A stretch of DNA of 64,000 nucleotides from Corynebacterium curieae (GTDB lineage: Bacteria > Actinomycetota > Actinomycetes > Mycobacteriales > Mycobacteriaceae). Shown piece by piece: positions 53,202-61,348 of this stretch (its first letter is position 1; each line of letters starts with the position of its first letter). A program made the position numbers and the translations under genes. The stretch covers positions 62,001 through 126,000 of the forward strand of contig NZ_JAKMUU010000003.1 of NCBI RefSeq assembly GCF_027570035.1, read 5' to 3'. The notes under the pieces were generated by a model that did no database searches, was not told the DNA's origin, and saw nothing but the letters and a program-made list of their open reading frames with translations.

Positions 53202-54972
53202 AACCGTCCTCATTGCTAACCGCGGCGAGATTGCCGTGCGTATCGCCCGCGTCGCTCGTGACCTAGGCATTAAGTCCATCGCCATTTACTCCGAAGCGGA
53301 CGCTGGTGCCCTGCACACCCAGGTAGCGGACGAATCCTACGCCCTGCCAGGAAATACCGCGGCCGATACTTATATGAACGTGCCCGCGCTGCTCGATATT
53401 GCCGTGCGCGCCGGCGCCGATGCCATCCACCCAGGCTATGGCTTCTTGTCAGAGAACGCCGGCTTTGCCCGCACAGTTACTGAGGCCGGCATGATCTGGA
53501 TCGGCCCTTCACCAGAGTCCATCGAGCTGCTCGGCGATAAAATCGCGGCGCGCCGCGTGGCCGAAGAGGTTGGCGCGCCGCTGGCACCGGGTACCTCCGA
53601 TCCCATCGATGACTGGCAGGAGGCCCGCGCCTTCGCCGAAGAGCACGGCCTGCCCATCGCCATTAAAGCCGCTTACGGCGGTGGCGGACGCGGCCTGAAG
53701 GTCGTGGACAATATGGAAGAGATTGAGGGCGCGTTCAACTCCGCCGGCCGCGAGGCCATGGAAGCGTTCGGCCGCGCCGAGTGCTACGTGGAGAAGTTCC
53801 TCACCCACCCGCGCCATGTCGAGGCCCAGGTATTGGCCGATACGCACGGCAATGTGCGCGTGCTCGGCACCCGCGATTGCTCCACGCAACGCCGCTTTCA
53901 AAAGCTCATCGAGGAGGCTCCGGCGCCCGCGCTTTCCGACGCCCAACGCAACGGCATCATCGAAGGTGCCCGCTCCATTTGTTCCAAGGTGGGCTACACC
54001 GGCGCCGGCACCGTGGAGTACATCGTCTCCGAAGACGGCACCATTTCCTTCCTTGAGGTCAATACCCGCGTTCAGGTCGAGCACCCTGTCACCGAGGTAG
54101 TAACCGGCACCGATATCATCGCCGAACAGTTCCGCATCGCGGCCGGCGAGCCGCTGTCCTTCGAGGAAGATCCGCAGTCTCACGGCCATGCTTTTGAGTT
54201 CCGCATCAATGCCGAGGACATCCTCAATGGCTTTGCGCCGTGCCCCGGCACCATTGTCTCCTTCGAGCCGCCCACGGGCCCGGGCATCCGCGTTGATTCC
54301 GCGGTGCGCTCCGGCTCGATCATCCCGCCGTATTATGACTCCCTGATTGCCAAGCTCGTGGTGTGGGGCCCAACCCGCGAGATCGCTCTGGCTCGCGCCC
54401 GCTTTGCCCTGCGCGAGTTCACCGTTACCGGCGTGCGCACCGTGCTGCCGTTCCACCGCGACATGATGGATGAGCCCGCACTCATCGGCACTGCCGCACC
54501 GGCCGAGGACACCGCTGCTGCTGGTGCCTCCGAAATCGGTGTTTTCACTGACTGGGTTGATCACAACTATCGTCCGTCCGCTACTAACCAGGTGGAAAAG
54601 GTAGAAGCCATCTATACCCAGCGCCGCAATGTGGCGGTGGAAATCGACGGCAAGTTGGTCAACGTCGGCGTCCCCGTCGACTTCCTCGCCGCACCGGGCG
54701 CCGGCGCAGCCGGTGGCTCCGCGTCCACCGCACCATCTTCGGCCGGCGCACAGTCTACCGATGACAACGCGGTCACCTCCCCGTTCGAGGCCAACCTCGT
54801 TGCCTGGAACGTCGCGGATGGTGACACCGTGGCCGAGGGCGATGCCATCGCCACCGTCGAGGCCATGAAGATGGAATCAGCCATCAAGGCTCCGCGCGGC
54901 GGCACCATCAAGCTCTTGGCCGCCGAGGGCGACCGTTTGGATTCCTCGAAGGTCATCGCGACCATCGATTAG
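53191..54972 (+). CDS. accC: Biotin carboxylase with C-terminal biotinyl (BCCP) domain
   Basis: A 593-residue enzyme with an ATP-grasp biotin carboxylase domain (residues 1-450; HPGYGFLSENAGFA, YGGGGRGLKVV, FLEVNTRVQVEHPVTE) and a biotinyl domain (residues 520-593) whose VEAMKMES holds the biotinylated Lys near residue 560. An Ala/Ser-rich linker joins them. It would carboxylate its own biotin with bicarbonate and ATP. As third gene after pxpA-pxpBC it probably serves the oxoprolinase-like system or a related carboxylation rather than fatty-acid synthesis; no carboxyltransferase of the AccD type is nearby. Confidence 0.88.
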   Translation: MQIKTVLIANRGEIAVRIARVARDLGIKSIAIYSEADAGALHTQVADESYALPGNTAADTYMNVPALLDIAVRAGADAIHPGYGFLSENAGFARTVTEAGMIWIGPSPESIELLGDKIAARRVAEEVGAPLAPGTSDPIDDWQEARAFAEEHGLPIAIKAAYGGGGRGLKVVDNMEEIEGAFNSAGREAMEAFGRAECYVEKFLTHPRHVEAQVLADTHGNVRVLGTRDCSTQRRFQKLIEEAPAPALSDAQRNGIIEGARSICSKVGYTGAGTVEYIVSEDGTISFLEVNTRVQVEHPVTEVVTGTDIIAEQFRIAAGEPLSFEEDPQSHGHAFEFRINAEDILNGFAPCPGTIVSFEPPTGPGIRVDSAVRSGSIIPPYYDSLIAKLVVWGPTREIALARARFALREFTVTGVRTVLPFHRDMMDEPALIGTAAPAEDTAAAGASEIGVFTDWVDHNYRPSATNQVEKVEAIYTQRRNVAVEIDGKLVNVGVPVDFLAAPGAGAAGGSASTAPSSAGAQSTDDNAVTSPFEANLVAWNVADGDTVAEGDAIATVEAMKMESAIKAPRGGTIKLLAAEGDRLDSSKVIATID

Positions 54973-54987
54973 CGCTCGCGTCCGTCG

Positions 54988-55019
54988 TTATGCATCTCAT
55001 TCCACTGTGAGGTGCATAA
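54988..55019 (+). terminator. Terminator (or operator) after the pxp operon
   Basis: TTATGCATCTCA pairs with TGAGGTGCATAA (11 of 12) across an 8-nt loop, followed by CTTTTT. This fits a terminator 16 bp after the biotin carboxylase gene. As it is also 22 bp before the regulator start, an operator role is possible. Confidence 0.65.
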
Positions 55020-55040
55020 CTTTTTAGTACAGTTGTGGTC

Positions 55041-55661
55041 ATGCTTTCCCAGTCTGTCGCCTCCGAGTTGCGCGAGGCCATCTCCGCCGGCGAATTTCAG
55101 CCCGGCGAGCAGCTCAGCGAGGTCAAGGCAGCCGAACGCTTCAATTGCTCGCGCAATACCCTCCGCGAGTCCTTCACCAGGCTTGCCGCGGAACGCATTG
55201 TGGAACGCATCCCTAACCGGGGTGTTTTCCTCGCGACGCCCGATGCAGACTATATCCGCGACCTCTTCGCCGCCCGCGCGGCAATCGAGCCTGCCGCGGT
55301 ACGCTGGGGCGAGTTTGCTGACGCCCCCTCGCTCGTCGCCCTTACCTCCTCCGCCTTTGATTACGCTGCGCGCGGCGAGCACAACGAAGTCTCCTCCATT
55401 AACCAGCAATTTCACCGGAAATTGGTGGCCTCGCTGGGCTCGCCCACCCTTAATGAGCAGATGGATAATCTACTCGCCCGCATGCGGCTAACCTTCCTGC
55501 TGGCCATACCGCGCTACCCGCAGCTACACGCGGACCATATCCAAGGCAATATCACCTTGGCCACGCTTATCGCGGATGGAAAACGCCAAGAGGCCGCCAC
55601 ACTTTCGCATGACAGCCTGATGAATACCTGCGAGAAAATCCTCGCCGTGCTGGATGATTAA
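55041..55661 (+). CDS. GntR-family regulator, FCD (FadR) subfamily
   Basis: A 206-residue regulator with an N-terminal winged helix (residues 5-65; ELREAISAGEFQPGEQLSE, NCSRNTLRESFTRL) and a helical FCD ligand domain (residues 75-200). The FCD His/Asp metal site is partly recognisable. The ATG at 55041 begins the winged helix; a GTG at 55035 adds two residues. Its place inside the oxoprolinase locus and the two FadR-like palindromes at 50835 and 57734 suggest it controls both arms. Its stop overlaps the convergent DUF1445 stop. Confidence 0.87.
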   Translation: MLSQSVASELREAISAGEFQPGEQLSEVKAAERFNCSRNTLRESFTRLAAERIVERIPNRGVFLATPDADYIRDLFAARAAIEPAAVRWGEFADAPSLVALTSSAFDYAARGEHNEVSSINQQFHRKLVASLGSPTLNEQMDNLLARMRLTFLLAIPRYPQLHADHIQGNITLATLIADGKRQEAATLSHDSLMNTCEKILAVLDD

Positions 55662-56428
55662 GGAATCAAGAACTCTTGATCTCGAGCATTGGTGACTAAC
55701 ATCTGGCCCGGCGCTTGAGTGATAGCAAGACGCGGCTTGGATTCCATCACGATGGCTTGCGGGGTGACTCCGCAGGCCCAAAAGACGGGCAGGCAGCCCT
55801 CTGGTATTTCTATCGGATCTCCAAAGTCTGGTCGCGAAAGATCCGCGATGCCGATGGCTGCTGGATCACCCACGTGAACCGGAGCGCCGTGAACCGAGGG
55901 ATAACGGGAGGTAATGCGCACAGCATCGGAGACCTGCGTGGCCGGAATAGGGCGCATGGAGACCACCATCGGCCCAGAAAAGACCCCAGCCGAAGTGGTT
56001 GGAATCGAGGTCTTAAACATCGGCACGTTGCGCTGCTGAGCAATGTGCGCAACCTCAATGCCGTTGTCCTGCAGCGCGGTTTCAAAGGTAAATGAGCAAC
56101 CAATAAGGAAGCTGACCATGTCCGGGGTGTAGTACGAGGTGGCGTCGGCAAGCGTGGCTGTGTGCTCACCGTTTTCAAACACCCGGTAGGCCGGAATATC
56201 GGTGCGTATATCCCCTCCCGGTAAAAGCTCTGAGGTGTACTGCCCAGCCTCCAGCACTCCCACTATCGGGCACGGCTTGGGGTTGCGCTGAGCAAAAAGC
56301 AAGAAATCAAAGGCGTATTCTTGCGGTACGGCCAGCAAATTAGCCTGCATAAAGCCGCGCGCATGCCCAGCGGTAGTGGCCATCTCATGGACGCGTGCAT
56401 ACTCGCGCACCTGCTCCGGAGTCTGCAT
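55658..56428 (-). CDS. DUF1445 putative hydro-lyase (YcsI / D-glutamate cyclase-like)
   Basis: A 256-residue protein of the DUF1445 family (YcsI), with GHARGFMQANL near the N-terminus, FLIGCSFTFETAL in the middle and PVFWACGVTPQ near the C-terminus. Relatives are annotated as hydro-lyases, and one is a mitochondrial D-glutamate cyclase that makes 5-oxo-D-proline, a strong link to a 5-oxoprolinase locus. The ATG at 56428 overlaps the stop of the transporter gene (TAATG); an ATG at 56437 is the alternative. Confidence 0.82.
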   Translation of the reverse strand: MQTPEQVREYARVHEMATTAGHARGFMQANLLAVPQEYAFDFLLFAQRNPKPCPIVGVLEAGQYTSELLPGGDIRTDIPAYRVFENGEHTATLADATSYYTPDMVSFLIGCSFTFETALQDNGIEVAHIAQQRNVPMFKTSIPTTSAGVFSGPMVVSMRPIPATQVSDAVRITSRYPSVHGAPVHVGDPAAIGIADLSRPDFGDPIEIPEGCLPVFWACGVTPQAIVMESKPRLAITQAPGQMLVTNARDQEFLIP

Positions 56429-57663
56429 TAAGCCCATAGTTCCGTAATGCCGGCAAAGGCCTTGAAGCCGATGAAAATGGTCAACACCCATGCCAAGGCA
56501 CCAACGACTAGGAGCCACTTTGGGTACTTATATCCGTGCAGCAGGTCACGGCGGCGCCAGGCCACCCACATCACTAGGGCGAAGCCGATGGGCAGGATAA
56601 GGCCATTGATGGCACCGGCGAAGATAAGCAACTTCTGTGGGGCGGAATGGATGGCCACGAAGACCACCGTACACACCACAATGAAGATGATGGTGAGGAT
56701 ATTGCGGGTGCGCGTCGAGGTTTCCTGGGAGGTCACGAAGGACACCGAGGTATATGCCGCGCCGATGACCGAAGACAAACCGGCCGCAAAGAGGACAACG
56801 CCGAAGGCGCGCAGGCCGAACTCGCCGGCGGCATTGTAGAAGGCATCTGCCGCGGTGTTGTCATCCGAAAGTGCTACACCGGTGGCAACCACACCGAGGA
56901 CCGCCAAGAAGAGGAGCATGCGCATGATGCCGGTGACCACGATGCCGCTCACCGAGGTATAGGTAATGTTCTTGACGTTTTCCACGCCAGTGTGACCAGA
57001 ATCGATAAGGCGGTGCGCACCAGCGAAGGTAATATAGCCACCCACGGTGCCGCCGATGATGGTGGTAATGACGAAGAAGTCGATCTCGCCCGGCGCGACG
57101 GTGTTCTTCAGCGCGTCTCCCACTGGAGGCTGGCTGACCACCGCGACGTAGAGCATAAGCAGGATCATGACCGCGCCCAGTACCGCAACGAGGCGGTCGA
57201 GGGCCATGCCCGCCTTGCGGGATAAGAAGATAAAGACGGCGATCGCCGCGGCGATGACGCCGCCGATTCGCGAGTCGATACCCAGCATGGCGTTGATGCC
57301 TAGGCCCGAGCCGGCGATATTGCCAATATTGAACACCGCGCCTCCGATAAACACGAATACGGCGAGAACCCAGCCCAGGCCAGGAAGCACGGTATTGCCC
57401 AAGGTATTTGCCCGCATGCCAGTCACACACAGCACACGCCACACGTTGAGCTGGATAGCGATATCAACAAGGATAGAAAGCATAATCGCGAAAGCGAAGG
57501 ATGCTCCCATCTGCACGGTAAAGACCGAGGTCTGGGTCAAAAATCCTGGACCGATGGCGGAGGTTGCCATAAGGAACATGGCACCGGCCATGGCGCCGAG
57601 GCCCTTCGGCGGGGTCTTTTCCTCCGCCTGCGCCGGGGTGGCGTTTACTGTCTCAGCACTCAC
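56428..57663 (-). CDS. NRAMP-fold transporter (YcsG-like)
   Basis: A 411-residue transporter with eleven membrane segments of the NRAMP/APC fold. It resembles YcsG, the partner of YcsF and YcsI in Bacillus. The metal-binding DPGN motif of helix 1 is replaced by SAIGPGFL, and the MPH motif of helix 6 is absent (GAAYTSVSF occupies the later region), so an organic substrate such as 5-oxoproline is more plausible than Mn2+ or Fe2+. The start is GTG at 57663 after GAAAGGTG. A copy of the palindromic operator lies 71 bp upstream. Confidence 0.82.
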   Translation of the reverse strand: MSAETVNATPAQAEEKTPPKGLGAMAGAMFLMATSAIGPGFLTQTSVFTVQMGASFAFAIMLSILVDIAIQLNVWRVLCVTGMRANTLGNTVLPGLGWVLAVFVFIGGAVFNIGNIAGSGLGINAMLGIDSRIGGVIAAAIAVFIFLSRKAGMALDRLVAVLGAVMILLMLYVAVVSQPPVGDALKNTVAPGEIDFFVITTIIGGTVGGYITFAGAHRLIDSGHTGVENVKNITYTSVSGIVVTGIMRMLLFLAVLGVVATGVALSDDNTAADAFYNAAGEFGLRAFGVVLFAAGLSSVIGAAYTSVSFVTSQETSTRTRNILTIIFIVVCTVVFVAIHSAPQKLLIFAGAINGLILPIGFALVMWVAWRRRDLLHGYKYPKWLLVVGALAWVLTIFIGFKAFAGITELWA

Positions 57664-57733
57664 TAGATTTCACCTTTCGTGATGCAGGTCGCACTAAATT
57701 TGTGATGCGCATCATCTTAGGGGCTGCTATGCC

Positions 57734-57748
57734 TGTTGTTCAACAACA
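57734..57748. promoter_or_regulatory. Palindromic operator upstream of the NRAMP-like gene
   Basis: TGTTGTTCAACAACA is a perfect 15-bp palindrome with the same TTGTTCAACAA core as the site before pxpA. The two are 6.9 kb apart and frame the whole oxoprolinase locus. Confidence 0.7.
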
Positions 57749-57779
57749 TTTATGCGCTGTGGGGTGGCGCGGGGGTGAT

Positions 57780-58682
57780 CTAGGCAACGTTTCCCATTCG
57801 TTTTCCCAGGTGGCTGGCGATTATCCGTAATACCTCGTCCGGCGCTTTCAAATCGCTGGGGCCAAAGCGCAGCACCACATATCCGCGGTTTTCTAGCGCT
57901 CGCTGCCTCTTTATCTGCCGCTTGATCACGTGGGCGGGTGCCTCGCCATAGGTACCGTCATACTTGGCATCGCCATCGACCTCGAGCACCAGCCAGCCAT
58001 CGAGACAGAGATCCGCCCGATATTTCCCGAGCAGCGGTTTCTGCGGCTCAATCTTCACCTGCGAGAAACGCTCAATAATGAGGGCCCGCAGATTAGACTC
58101 ATAGGGCGATTCCGATCCGCCATACGCGTGCTCAATAACCTTACGCATGGTTGCTTGTCCCCTAGTACGCTGCATCTTTGCTAGTTCTTCGCGCAGGTCA
58201 TATGTGGTGACGTCGTGTCGCCTGAGGGCAGAATCGGTAGCTACCAGGCCATCTGGGAAGCCGTGTAGCCGAGCGATTTCGAGGCAGGTGCGGGCGGGAT
58301 TCGTGGCGCGCACACCCGCTATCGTCACCGTGGATTTCTGGAGGGACTTTATCCGGCGGTACCGGTAGCCCTTCGCGGTGAGCCTGCGAGGGGGAATGCT
58401 TCCCGAAGGCACCGCTAGCTCCACCTCCTCCCCTTCCCTGGAAATTACCCACATTCCCCACAGCCGCGCGGCCGATTTGCTGATGAGGACGGCGCGGTGG
58501 GTACCCCGCCCGGCAGCTACTACTCTGGCGAATTGTTGTTTGTGGCGCACCCATTGCCTCCAGGTGGCCGTGGGAACGGCGATCCAGGGCGCTATCCGGG
58601 TGAGCTCACCGCACTGGAGGGCTAAATGATGCGGACTTTCAGCTCCGGCGTAACGAAGGTTTATAAAGTGATCTGTAATCAT
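57780..58682 (-). CDS. DUF559/VSR-like endonuclease-domain protein with AbiEi-like N-terminus
   Basis: A 300-residue protein. The N-terminal 170 residues resemble the winged-helix plus C-terminal part of AbiEi-type proteins (SKSAARLWGMW, then ATNPARTCLEIARLHG). The C-terminal 110 residues look like DUF559, a Vsr/restriction-endonuclease-like fold (YESNLRALI, KYRADLCLDGWLVLEVDGD, ENRGYVVLRF), with Glu, Asp and Glu/Asp residues suitable for metal binding. Such fusions are common single genes in corynebacteria; a defence or DNA-repair role is suspected but not shown. No AbiEii-type toxin gene is next to it. Confidence 0.7.
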   Translation of the reverse strand: MITDHFINLRYAGAESPHHLALQCGELTRIAPWIAVPTATWRQWVRHKQQFARVVAAGRGTHRAVLISKSAARLWGMWVISREGEEVELAVPSGSIPPRRLTAKGYRYRRIKSLQKSTVTIAGVRATNPARTCLEIARLHGFPDGLVATDSALRRHDVTTYDLREELAKMQRTRGQATMRKVIEHAYGGSESPYESNLRALIIERFSQVKIEPQKPLLGKYRADLCLDGWLVLEVDGDAKYDGTYGEAPAHVIKRQIKRQRALENRGYVVLRFGPSDLKAPDEVLRIIASHLGKRMGNVA

Positions 58683-58771
58683 GGTTTCATCTTCGCGGCT
58701 GGCGGGGCGGGGCGCGCGTCATAAGGCTCAAGAAGGTGGATTTCCGAGGACCTTGAGTGGGGGTTAGAACA

Positions 58772-58862
58772 TTAGGTCCAAGGAGATCGGGCCGAATTGA
58801 GGGCATTGGGACTGATTTGAGGGCGGGTTGTGCTCAGATCAGCTCGATCACCTTCGACCTAA
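58772..58862. repeat. 91-bp palindromic repeat, left copy
   Basis: The outer arms TTAGGTC/GACCTAA pair, followed inward by AGG/CCT and GATC/GATC, then an inner hairpin GATTTGAG/CTCAGATC. It has the same length (91 bp) as the element at 59992 and is about 70 percent identical to it without gaps, including the block GGCCGAATTGAGGG. The two lie in the same orientation on either side of the RNase H-like gene. Confidence 0.7.
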
Positions 58863-58933
58863 GGTGAAGCAGTTCAGAGCAGGGGTGTAGGGGATAATTC
58901 AGCAGCGCGGTTAACCGTGCTTTACTAGAGATA

Positions 58934-59977
58934 ATGGAACCCATCGAGCTCTCAGAACTAACCGGTACGCAATCGCGCACCTACGGCACCCGCAAGATCA
59001 CCTCGGACATGGTCTCGGCACCAATCCATGTTGCGGTCGCGCTCTGGGACGAGCGCTGGGATTCCGCCCCCAACGGCACCATCGAAGGTTGGGTCATAGC
59101 AGTCAATACTAAGCAGACGCGTTTTGTGCGCCGCGGCCAAACGAAGAAGGGCAATATCGTCGATATCGTCGTGCGCGAGGTCAAACGCGCGCTCAAAGGA
59201 CTCGACGGACGGGTGTGGATTGTCACTGGTCGCAGGCAGAATGCGTTGCGAGCGGCACTCACGGCCGACGGTTTCACGGTGACGGGTAGCTTTGCGGGAG
59301 AAAATCGGGCTTCGAAGAGCGCGAGCTCTGTGCGCCGAAAACAAGCCGGCCTCACCGCGCGGAAGGCGCGCAAGATGGGTGAGGCGCCGAAAAAGAAGCA
59401 AGCGGCACCGGTAGAAACGACGAAAGCACACTGGTGGCCGAACTTCTCGCGCGCCTCCTCGTGGTCCGAGGGCGAAGTGGTACGCATAGCCACCGATGCT
59501 TCCTCGGATACCGTATTCAAGGGATCGATGTGCTTTGTTGCGGGTAACGGCGACTACCGATTACGAACTCGAGAAACCAAGGCGAGCACGGATGAGCTCG
59601 AGCTCGAAGCACTGACGCTCGCGCTGAAATACTTGCTCAAGGTCGGTGCGTGCAAGGCGGTTATTGAGTCCGATTCCGTAGCCGCTTTGGAGGCGGTCGA
59701 GCAGATTGTGCATAGGCGCGGCTCTAAAGCATCGCGGCCGGGGCGCACGTGGCGAGGGGTGTCTTCAGGTGCGCGGTCGCGATTTCAGCAAGCTTGGGGC
59801 GATATCCAAGGCCAATGCGAGGTCGACATTCGACGTGTGCTCGGACATGCGGGCGATCCGCTGAATCGGGCGGCCGACCAGATTGCCTACATGGGGTTGC
59901 GCGCGATTGCGCATCCGATGAAGCAGTCTCGCGAGACGCTGCGCGAGGGGATCCGGAAAGCTCTCTCGGCCTTGTGA
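58934..59977 (+). CDS. RNase H-like domain protein
   Basis: A 347-residue protein. Residues 30-120 are a first alpha/beta domain, residues 125-165 a basic linker, and residues 183-320 an RNase H fold with Asp188 (ATDAS), Glu223 or Glu225 (ELELEAL), Asp247 (ESDS), His305 (GHAG) and Asp315 (NRAADQ). The spacing closely follows the catalytic residues of RNase HI (10, 48, 70, 124, 134), so nuclease activity on RNA in RNA-DNA hybrids is plausible. The N-terminal domain is not recognised. It is a single gene bracketed by two 91-bp palindromic repeats. Confidence 0.8.
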   Translation: MEPIELSELTGTQSRTYGTRKITSDMVSAPIHVAVALWDERWDSAPNGTIEGWVIAVNTKQTRFVRRGQTKKGNIVDIVVREVKRALKGLDGRVWIVTGRRQNALRAALTADGFTVTGSFAGENRASKSASSVRRKQAGLTARKARKMGEAPKKKQAAPVETTKAHWWPNFSRASSWSEGEVVRIATDASSDTVFKGSMCFVAGNGDYRLRTRETKASTDELELEALTLALKYLLKVGACKAVIESDSVAALEAVEQIVHRRGSKASRPGRTWRGVSSGARSRFQQAWGDIQGQCEVDIRRVLGHAGDPLNRAADQIAYMGLRAIAHPMKQSRETLREGIRKALSAL

Positions 59978-59991
59978 TCCGCTCGGTGAGT

Positions 59992-60082
59992 TTAGGGCTG
60001 ATCTGATCAGGCCGAATTGAGGGAGTTAAGGCCGATCTGAGGCGGGCCAGCCTTCAGATCAGCCTGATCAGTATGGACCTAA
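59992..60082. repeat. 91-bp palindromic repeat, right copy
   Basis: The outer arms TTAGG/CCTAA and the perfect 10-bp arms CTGATCAGGC (60003-60012) and GCCTGATCAG (60062-60071) enclose an inner hairpin GATCTGA/TCAGATC. It begins 15 bp after the RNase H-like stop. Many arm positions differ from the left copy, yet pairing is kept in both. Confidence 0.7.
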
Positions 60083-60111
60083 CGACAATAGGCGCAGGGA
60101 GGGCCGCGGCT

Positions 60112-60130
60112 GAGCCGAGCCGAGCCGAGC
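60112..60130. repeat. Short tandem repeat, 5-bp unit
   Basis: GAGCC is repeated almost four times (GAGCCGAGCCGAGCCGAGC) between the right palindromic repeat and the end of galK. It is a plausible slippage site; no function is seen. Confidence 0.7.
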
Positions 60131-60148
60131 TGATCCGAGCGGCGGAGC

Positions 60149-61348
60149 TTAAGCCAAGCGGCGGGCACCTTCGCCTGGGCGTGCCACCAAAAAGGTGGGT
60201 TCTGGGAAGCTGCGGTATGCCGCGGCATCATGAATAGCCTGTGCGGTCGACTCAACGGCGGAGCGCGGGATGAGCGCGATGACGGCGCCACCGAAGCCGC
60301 CACCAGTCATGCGGGCCCCGAGTTCGCCGGCCGCGGTGAAGGCGGAGTCGAGTTCCGGGGTCGTGACCTCATACAGGTCCCGCAGGGAGACGTGGCTTTC
60401 GCGCATGAGGCGGCGGAATTCGTCCAAGTTGGCCTTGGCTAGGGCGGTGCCGGCGGCTAAGGTGCGATTGGTCTCTTCCACCACGTGGCGCACGCGACGG
60501 CGGTAGAGTTCGGCAGCGGCGGGGTCGACCGTGGCAGCAAATGCCTCAGCATCCGGGATTTCGCGGATGGTGCTGCCGGCGGCAGACTGCACGGCGTCGA
60601 TGATGCCGCGGCGGGAGGCATATTGGCCGTCGGAAAGCGTATGCGGGGCATTGGTGTCCGCGATAAGCAGCACCATGTCCTGGGCGTCGATGTTGAAGGG
60701 AACGCGCTCAACCGCACCGGTGGAAAAGTCCAAAAAGAGGGCCTTGCCTCGCTGGCCAAAGAGGCTGGCATTCTGGTCTAAGCCACCGGTAGAAGCGCCG
60801 ACAACCTCGTTTTCGGCACGAATGCAGGCCTGCGCCAGCTGCGCGCGGGCGGTGTCATCGGGGGCGCGACCGTGGCAGAGCTCATACGCGGCCACGGCGG
60901 TGGAACACTCGAGCGCGGCGGAGCTAGACAGACCGGAGCCGACGGGGACATCGGAGACAATGGCGATATCAAGACCGCTGCAGGTCAACGCGTTCGCGAT
61001 GGTGGCGGCCCAAACGGTGCCGGCGACGTAGCCGGACCAGTCGGAAGGGTGTCCGGGGCGGACATCGGCGAGCGGGATGGAGGCGTGGGCCACTGCGCCG
61101 TCATACTCGGAAGCAATACGGAGAAGGCCATCGGTGCGGGGCGCAACTGCGACGGCGGTATTTTGCTCCAGCGCAAAGGGAATGGAGGCACCGCCGGCGT
61201 AATCTATGTGCTCACCAATGAGGTTGACGCGGCCGGGTGCGGCCCAGACCCCGCCCGGTGCTGGGGAGTCAGGAAAGGCCACAGCGAAGAGGTCGCGGGC
61301 TGCGGCGGCAAGCTGCTCATCGCTGCGGGTGTCAATCCAGTTAAGCAT
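60149..61348 (-). CDS. galK: Galactokinase
   Basis: A 399-residue GHMP kinase with the galactokinase signature GRVNLIGEHIDYAGG near residue 40, the ATP loop PVGSGLSSSAALE near residue 130 and the C-terminal GARMTGGGFGGAVIAL. It makes galactose-1-phosphate. The ATG at 61348 has AAGGAG upstream and lies 8 bp inside the end of galT, so the genes are translationally coupled. It is the last gene of the galactose operon. Confidence 0.95.
   Translation of the reverse strand: MLNWIDTRSDEQLAAAARDLFAVAFPDSPAPGGVWAAPGRVNLIGEHIDYAGGASIPFALEQNTAVAVAPRTDGLLRIASEYDGAVAHASIPLADVRPGHPSDWSGYVAGTVWAATIANALTCSGLDIAIVSDVPVGSGLSSSAALECSTAVAAYELCHGRAPDDTARAQLAQACIRAENEVVGASTGGLDQNASLFGQRGKALFLDFSTGAVERVPFNIDAQDMVLLIADTNAPHTLSDGQYASRRGIIDAVQSAAGSTIREIPDAEAFAATVDPAAAELYRRRVRHVVEETNRTLAAGTALAKANLDEFRRLMRESHVSLRDLYEVTTPELDSAFTAAGELGARMTGGGFGGAVIALIPRSAVESTAQAIHDAAAYRSFPEPTFLVARPGEGARRLA

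Noticed and set aside
53509-54564. 351-codon minus-strand open frame inside the biotin carboxylase gene
   Set aside because: A third-position GC artefact; the plus-strand frame is an unmistakable biotin carboxylase.
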